In this document: positions 59,722-64,000 of the stretch, in pieces
Numbering within the stretch: the stretch's first letter is position 1
How the letters are laid out: the number at the start of each line of letters is the position of its first letter
DNA from: Cucumis sativus
Taxonomy: Eukaryota; Streptophyta; Magnoliopsida; Cucurbitales; Cucurbitaceae
NCBI RefSeq assembly: GCF_000004075.3
Contig: NC_026655.2
Location: forward strand, 7,254,001-7,318,000
Reading direction: 5' to 3'
Length of the DNA stretch: 64,000 nucleotides
Notes under the pieces: generated by a model
What the model saw: the letters and a program-made list of their open reading frames with translations, nothing else
Told to the model about the DNA's origin: nothing
The model's database searches: none
Made by a program: the position numbers and the translations under genes

Positions 59722-60684
59722 TGCAAGAAGTACTAAGCAGCAATCGCGTTGCAACTGCCGCCAACACCAACGATTCAGGGAAGAGAGTTCGATCAATACA
59801 ACAAAACCAATTGGGCTACTTCGTCTTCTTGGGCTTTCCCACAGTTTCCCTCTCAAATATACGTATGCCTGTTTTTCTCATTTTCATATTATTATGGAAT
59901 TCTCTATTTATTTATTTTTATTTTTATTCTATTTTATTATTGAGTGTTTAAATACCCTAATGTAGTGGGATTAACAAAATTTTAATAAAAATTCTAATGA
60001 AAACAATGTATGTTTGGGACTTTTAAAAAACGTTATGAACAAAAATTGAGAACATTCCAAGAGATAACAAACTATTATCTATTTGTCTAGAGATTATAGC
60101 ATATATATCTTACATTATGTGCAGAGGAATGGTTCTCTCTCTCTCTCTTGTTTCTTCTGTTTTTCCTCTAGCCGAATGATTTAAAAGAAGAAAAACAAGA
60201 AGTACAAGTTGATACAAAATAATAACCCATAAACATCCCATGTTATTTTTCAGAAAGAAATTACAATTCTTGTCAAATGCATTTATAAGAATATCTATAT
60301 TTTTACAGCCTATATGGTGGGCATATAACAAATTGTCAAAACATTCTTATAGCCAAGGGTTAGAAATCAATTTTCTAAACCTCATCTAATATTTTAATTA
60401 CTGCATTATAATTATGAAGACCTACATATTGTATGGTCTATCTCATTTTCTAAACGATGTTCACTTTAACAAATAGTGATGTGCAACAAAGGTAAAAATG
60501 CACCAATGCAAGTACAACTCAGACGATTAAGGCACGTACCGTCGGTCTTGAAGTTATATCATTAGTACATTAATAACAAACAATAAGCCACGAAAAAAAT
60601 TGCAATAGAACCGTATGGAATTGTATAGTTGGGAAAAAATTGTTAATTTGGTGCATAAATTTTAACTCCAAAAACATGCCATCT
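59722..60684. other. Spacer between the TCAB1-like and FMN/FHY genes
   Basis: It contains the TCAB1-like 5' leader and promoter, which is less AT-rich close to the gene and has ttgggctact and tgggctttcc motifs at about 59810-59835. A short (CT)n run lies near 60133-60148. The rest is AT-rich DNA that should include the FMN/FHY 3' UTR. No gene is seen. Confidence 0.5.
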
Positions 60685-63600
60685 CTAAGCATCACGCTGC
60701 TTCAGGTATTGATCGTTCCTATACTTGGAGTACAATGGAAGATCAAGAGCTCTCTCTGCAATTCTCCCATCCTCGTGAATCTTAGCGATTAGGCTCTCAA
60801 GGCTAGGAAAGTTGGCCTGTTTAATGTTAATATTGATAAGATTTTAACGGAAGAGATGAGCATGGAATCAGCAATTTAGAATAACATGCTTAGTTGTTTT
60901 GTAAGTAGTACCTCTGGCCGAATATATCCGACTACAACAAGTCTCAAGTCCTCACCGTAGAAATCGCCATCAAAGTCATGTAGTAGCCATGGTTCCTGGA
61001 TCATATACAAATATTAGCCAGAAAGTGAATGCAGCAACCAAATTCAACATTTTTTAACTTGTTATTACACTTACAATAGTCTTTTCAACATTATCAAAAA
61101 ATGGATTCCAACCAATACTCATGACCATTTTAAAGATGCCTCTTGTTGATAAACCAGCCCAACCGAAATAAACACCTGATGGATGTTCTGAAAGGACATC
61201 TGAATATCCTTCTGTAGATAAATTCGCTGGGAAAGGTAAAGCAAGTTTGTAAATATTATAACGAAAAGAGATCGCTGCAGAAATCAATATTAAGAACAGT
61301 TCAGGAAAACAGTGAAGGTTACTAATGAGTTTGCCAAGCAAGAATTTAGACTATGAGATTAGATTAGGAATCAGTTCATTCCAGCAACCTTGAAGCTAAA
61401 TAAAATCAATCGTGCCACAAGCCACATAAAGGTTCAAATGAACAGCCTAACTAAATAAGAAAGGTTTGTTGGATTTTCACACACCTGTAGGAATCCCAAG
61501 TACTTTTGAGCCACGCCCATATCCCTTAACGACGGGACCTCCAATGTACAAAGGATTAATTGGTAAGGTGTTCTCTACCCCTATGGTTAAAGGCCAAGAA
61601 TTGTGACAAAAAAGTTAGTGCATAAAGAACTCAACTGGAAAGGTTGAGATTTGAGATGGCTAAAAAGGATTGTGGTATGTACAATCTTCAAATGGAGGCA
61701 GGCCCCACTTCTGAGGCTGAAAGTCAAGCAGTGAATTGATCACTTCATCCGCGGAAGAGTAGAGATGAGACTTTTTTGGAAGGGATGGTACAGCAACCAC
61801 CTTCATCCCGGCAGCCTTACCAGCTGCAACACCTGGACTGGTATACATTATGAGTGAGAAGTTAGAGTCTGAGAGTTAACATCTTTACATTGGAGAATGT
61901 GATATTATAAAACGAAACATTGACCCATTACGTTTTTGTTTTTAAAAATTAAGCTTATAAACATTAATTTCAACCATTGTTTTGTCGTCTATCTATAAAA
62001 TCATTTTCAAAATTCAATAACTTTTGGAAATTAAAAAAATATAGCTTTTAGATACTTTTTGCTTTTGGAATTTAGATAACAGTTCAAATGTTTATCTAAA
62101 AATTTGTGAAAACGGTTAGAATAAGTGGGCTTGACCCAAGGAAGGATTTATCCTAATTTCCTTTCCTCTTTTATCATAAGCTTGTTGTCTATTTATTTTC
62201 CCCTAAATCTTTTGTTAATATAAGAAATTAATAAGTGGTTTTTCTCCCCGTTTTCGGGTTTCCACGTAGCTCGATATCTATTTTCTTTACCGCTTTTAAC
62301 AAAAACAATAGTAAAGAAATTAGGAGTAAGCAAGTAAAATTCTCAAAAGTAGAATACTAAAAACAAAATCATCATCAAACAGGACCTTTAACATTTCAGG
62401 ATAATTATATGATAAATTGATTCAATATCATATAAGAAAATTTCAATATTTGAAGTTCTCAAGAAGTCAGATACTTACACGGAATCCTCAATTACCAGGC
62501 AGCTCGAGGGTTCTAGATTTAACCTTTTGGCTGATTCAAGGAATCTTCATCAATGAAAATATTATTAGAACTCTTTACGGACTACTTGAAATGGAAATAC
62601 TTCACAAATTTATGAAGAGCAGTCAGCCATCGAGAACAGAGAAGCAATGCTACTTCTTAATGGATTACTTGCAAAGGAAAATTTAATTAAGTTAAAAAGA
62701 GCAGACAGAAAATAGCTGCTTTTTACATTTCAGGAGATGGTTTAGCCGCCGTAACTTCATTGCTACCAATTATCACAGAGAATGAGTCTTTCCAGCCTAT
62801 ACATTTATAACATCAAGAAGCTAAATAAATAAATAGTAACCACAAACCAGAGTAAAAACCTCGATGATCACCAATCTCAATCAGAACAAAGAAGTTTATA
62901 TACTACAGTTTCTTGAAAAACATACCCGGATGAAAAGAAATTTTGGACTCTATGTTTTCCCTACTCGAGTTTGAAGCTAATGCAATTGGCACTCTGTGAT
63001 TACTGAAATGTTTTATCAACCGGTTGGCTCCTGGTAATGCTTTGATGTTGCACCACCTGACATGGAAATTACAAAAAGACACCTAAAAAACACTTCCGAA
63101 GTACCAAGGGATTAATTGGTAAGACATGATCCCGGTAATGAAACAAAATAACAATTGACCAACACAATGGAAATCAGGAAGAAATATAAAAGTAAATTGG
63201 GAGGTCAAAGAAGAAACTAATATGGGAACACTTAACGCTATTTTTAGAACAAAAACCAAATTGACTTGAAATATCCAATCCCAATAACTTATTAAAATAT
63301 CCAATCAGTATTCCACTTCCACGATCAACAAGTTGTTGAGGTGATGCGAAAAACAAAATAAGTAAGGTGCTGTCATATAAGGATTAATATTTATGCTTAA
63401 TAGTTTACAGACGGTAATTAGAAATTTCCATAGGGTGCAACCCAAAAAAATCTTGAGCAAGCAGTGTTTTCAATTGCAAACTGCTACAGTACATTACCAC
63501 ATAAACTTGCAACATTATGTAAAAACCAAGAAATTTCACTATTGACCTCAAACGGTTGAAACATGATGTAGTAATAGTTCCGTACCTCTCTGCAAACAAA

Positions 63601-63775
63601 GGGGAAATTTGTGACATCAATTCAGCTGATGAGCAAGGAAGCCCATAATCTTCAACAATAACAGCTGCAGACTCGTATGGTGTCTTCCCAGTAACTCTTA
63701 GGGCTTCTCTTCCATCCCATTGCTTTCCATACTTGCCCAAAAAAGACTTTAGAACGTCATTTACTATGCCATCTG
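60685..63775 (-). CDS. FMN/FHY: Bifunctional riboflavin kinase / FMN hydrolase, 5' part outside window
   Basis: This enzyme makes FMN from riboflavin and ATP (C-terminal kinase) and cleaves FMN back (N-terminal HAD phosphatase), completing flavin supply. Nine exons lie in the window: 63775-63586, 63056-62926, 62796-62727, 62544-62479, 61837-61683, 61580-61485, 61226-61075, 60995-60912 and 60816-60685. They encode about 358 residues starting at DGIVNDVLKSFLGKYGKQWD. The HAD part shows LASNSS (motif II), KPSPE (motif III lysine) and LVIEDSVPGV (motif IV acids). The kinase part shows GRGSKVLGIPTANLST with the PTAN motif, then GVYFGWAGLS and EPWLLHDFDGDFYGEDLRL. The first exon, with the DxDGT nucleophile motif (about 20-25 residues), must lie beyond the right edge; 63776-64000 is intron. 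Close match in memory to Arabidopsis At4g21470. Confidence 0.96.
62105..62320 (-). mobile_element. Possible Copia-type LTR relic in an FMN/FHY intron
   Basis: The intron between 62479 and 61837 contains cttgacccaaggaaggattt, tttcctctttt, a tctatttattttcccc tract and then ggtttttctccccgttttcg followed by ggtttccacgtagctcg. The combination 'GTGG...TTTTCTCCC...GGGTTTCCACGTA' is characteristic of the R/U5 part of many plant Ty1/Copia LTRs. In the plus orientation it reads as an LTR, opposite to the gene. No termini or target duplication could be fixed, and the gene's splice sites are intact. The strand given is that of the host gene. Confidence 0.35.
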
Positions 63776-64000
63776 CTAAGATATGGTGGGAGGGTGGGAG
63801 GGTGGGAAAAATTCAACAGTGGAGAAAAATGAGAAGACAACGATACTTGAAATTAACTAAGTCGATACATTTATAAATAGTACAATAACAATCATAAGAG
63901 GAAATCCAAGTATTGGAGCTGCTAGATACTATATTAAATTTGTTTTCACCCATTAGCTTAAACTTTTGAGTCAATCGATAATTTAATGTGATAAAAGAGG
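63776..64000. other. FMN/FHY intron reaching the window edge
   Basis: An acceptor TTAG precedes the exon beginning at 63775, so this stretch is intron on the minus strand. It holds a short ggtgggagggtggg run at 63785-63803 and otherwise AT-rich DNA. Confidence 0.6.

Noticed and set aside
1..64000. tRNA genes, rRNA, CRISPR arrays, operons
   Set aside because: No A-box/B-box pair with a cloverleaf was noticed by eye, and CRISPR arrays and operons are not expected in plant nuclear DNA. A tRNAscan run would be decisive for tRNAs.
1..64000. A new multi-gene defence or biosynthetic system
   Set aside because: The neighbouring genes belong to separate housekeeping and stress families with their own promoters. 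Nothing in order, overlap or domain content suggests a joint pathway; shared ancestry of the block explains the arrangement better.

Overview
The window is plant nuclear DNA, probably from a dicot and most likely a cucurbit. It is very AT-rich, its genes have short exons separated by GT-AG introns, and its products belong to plant families: an R2R3-MYB, an STP hexose carrier, NDB-type NAD(P)H dehydrogenase and DUF3774 wound-induced peptides. The cucurbit assignment rests on general impression, including degenerate 'ctatcattaatagattt'-type AT repeats. It is an inference.

Layout. Positions 1-9,000 hold no convincing gene. They contain a tandem duplication of about 2 kb (905-2985 and 3125-5000). 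Copy 1 carries a probable solo LTR and copy 2 carries an inserted TIR-like element. From 9,127 to 23,429 lie a subgroup-11 MYB gene (minus), two DUF3774 wound-induced peptide genes (plus), a possible 49-residue small ORF, and an STP1/STP12-type hexose transporter gene (minus). The next 10 kb (23.4-33.4 kb) is gene-poor, with MITE-like relics and a broken RNase H fragment. An intronless ARM-repeat gene (minus) occupies 33,397-35,139 and is followed by 8 kb of AT-rich spacer. From 43,699 to the right edge four multi-exon genes lie head-to-tail on the minus strand: NDB external NADH dehydrogenase (10 exons), an hnRNP U-like SPRY/P-loop protein (8 exons), a TCAB1/WRAP53-like WD40 protein (14 exons), and the riboflavin kinase/FMN hydrolase FMN/FHY (9 exons seen; the 5' end lies beyond the window).

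Every exon structure given here was assembled by hand. The frame closes across each junction, and each intron is GT-AG.

The genes are not an operon or a pathway. The gene set and part of the order do match what I recall of Arabidopsis At4g21440 (MYB102), At4g21470 (FMN/FHY), At4g21480 (STP12), At4g21490 (NDB3) and At4g21520 (WD40), and its duplicate near At4g05020 (NDB2) to At4g05100 (MYB74). This looks like an old conserved block. I found no evidence of a new multi-gene system. The most interesting items are the differentially invaded tandem duplication, a bidirectional CTTGATGG motif array at 15.4-16.0 kb, the atypical His-rich wound-peptide gene, and a strong G-box/site II promoter-like cluster with no obvious gene.
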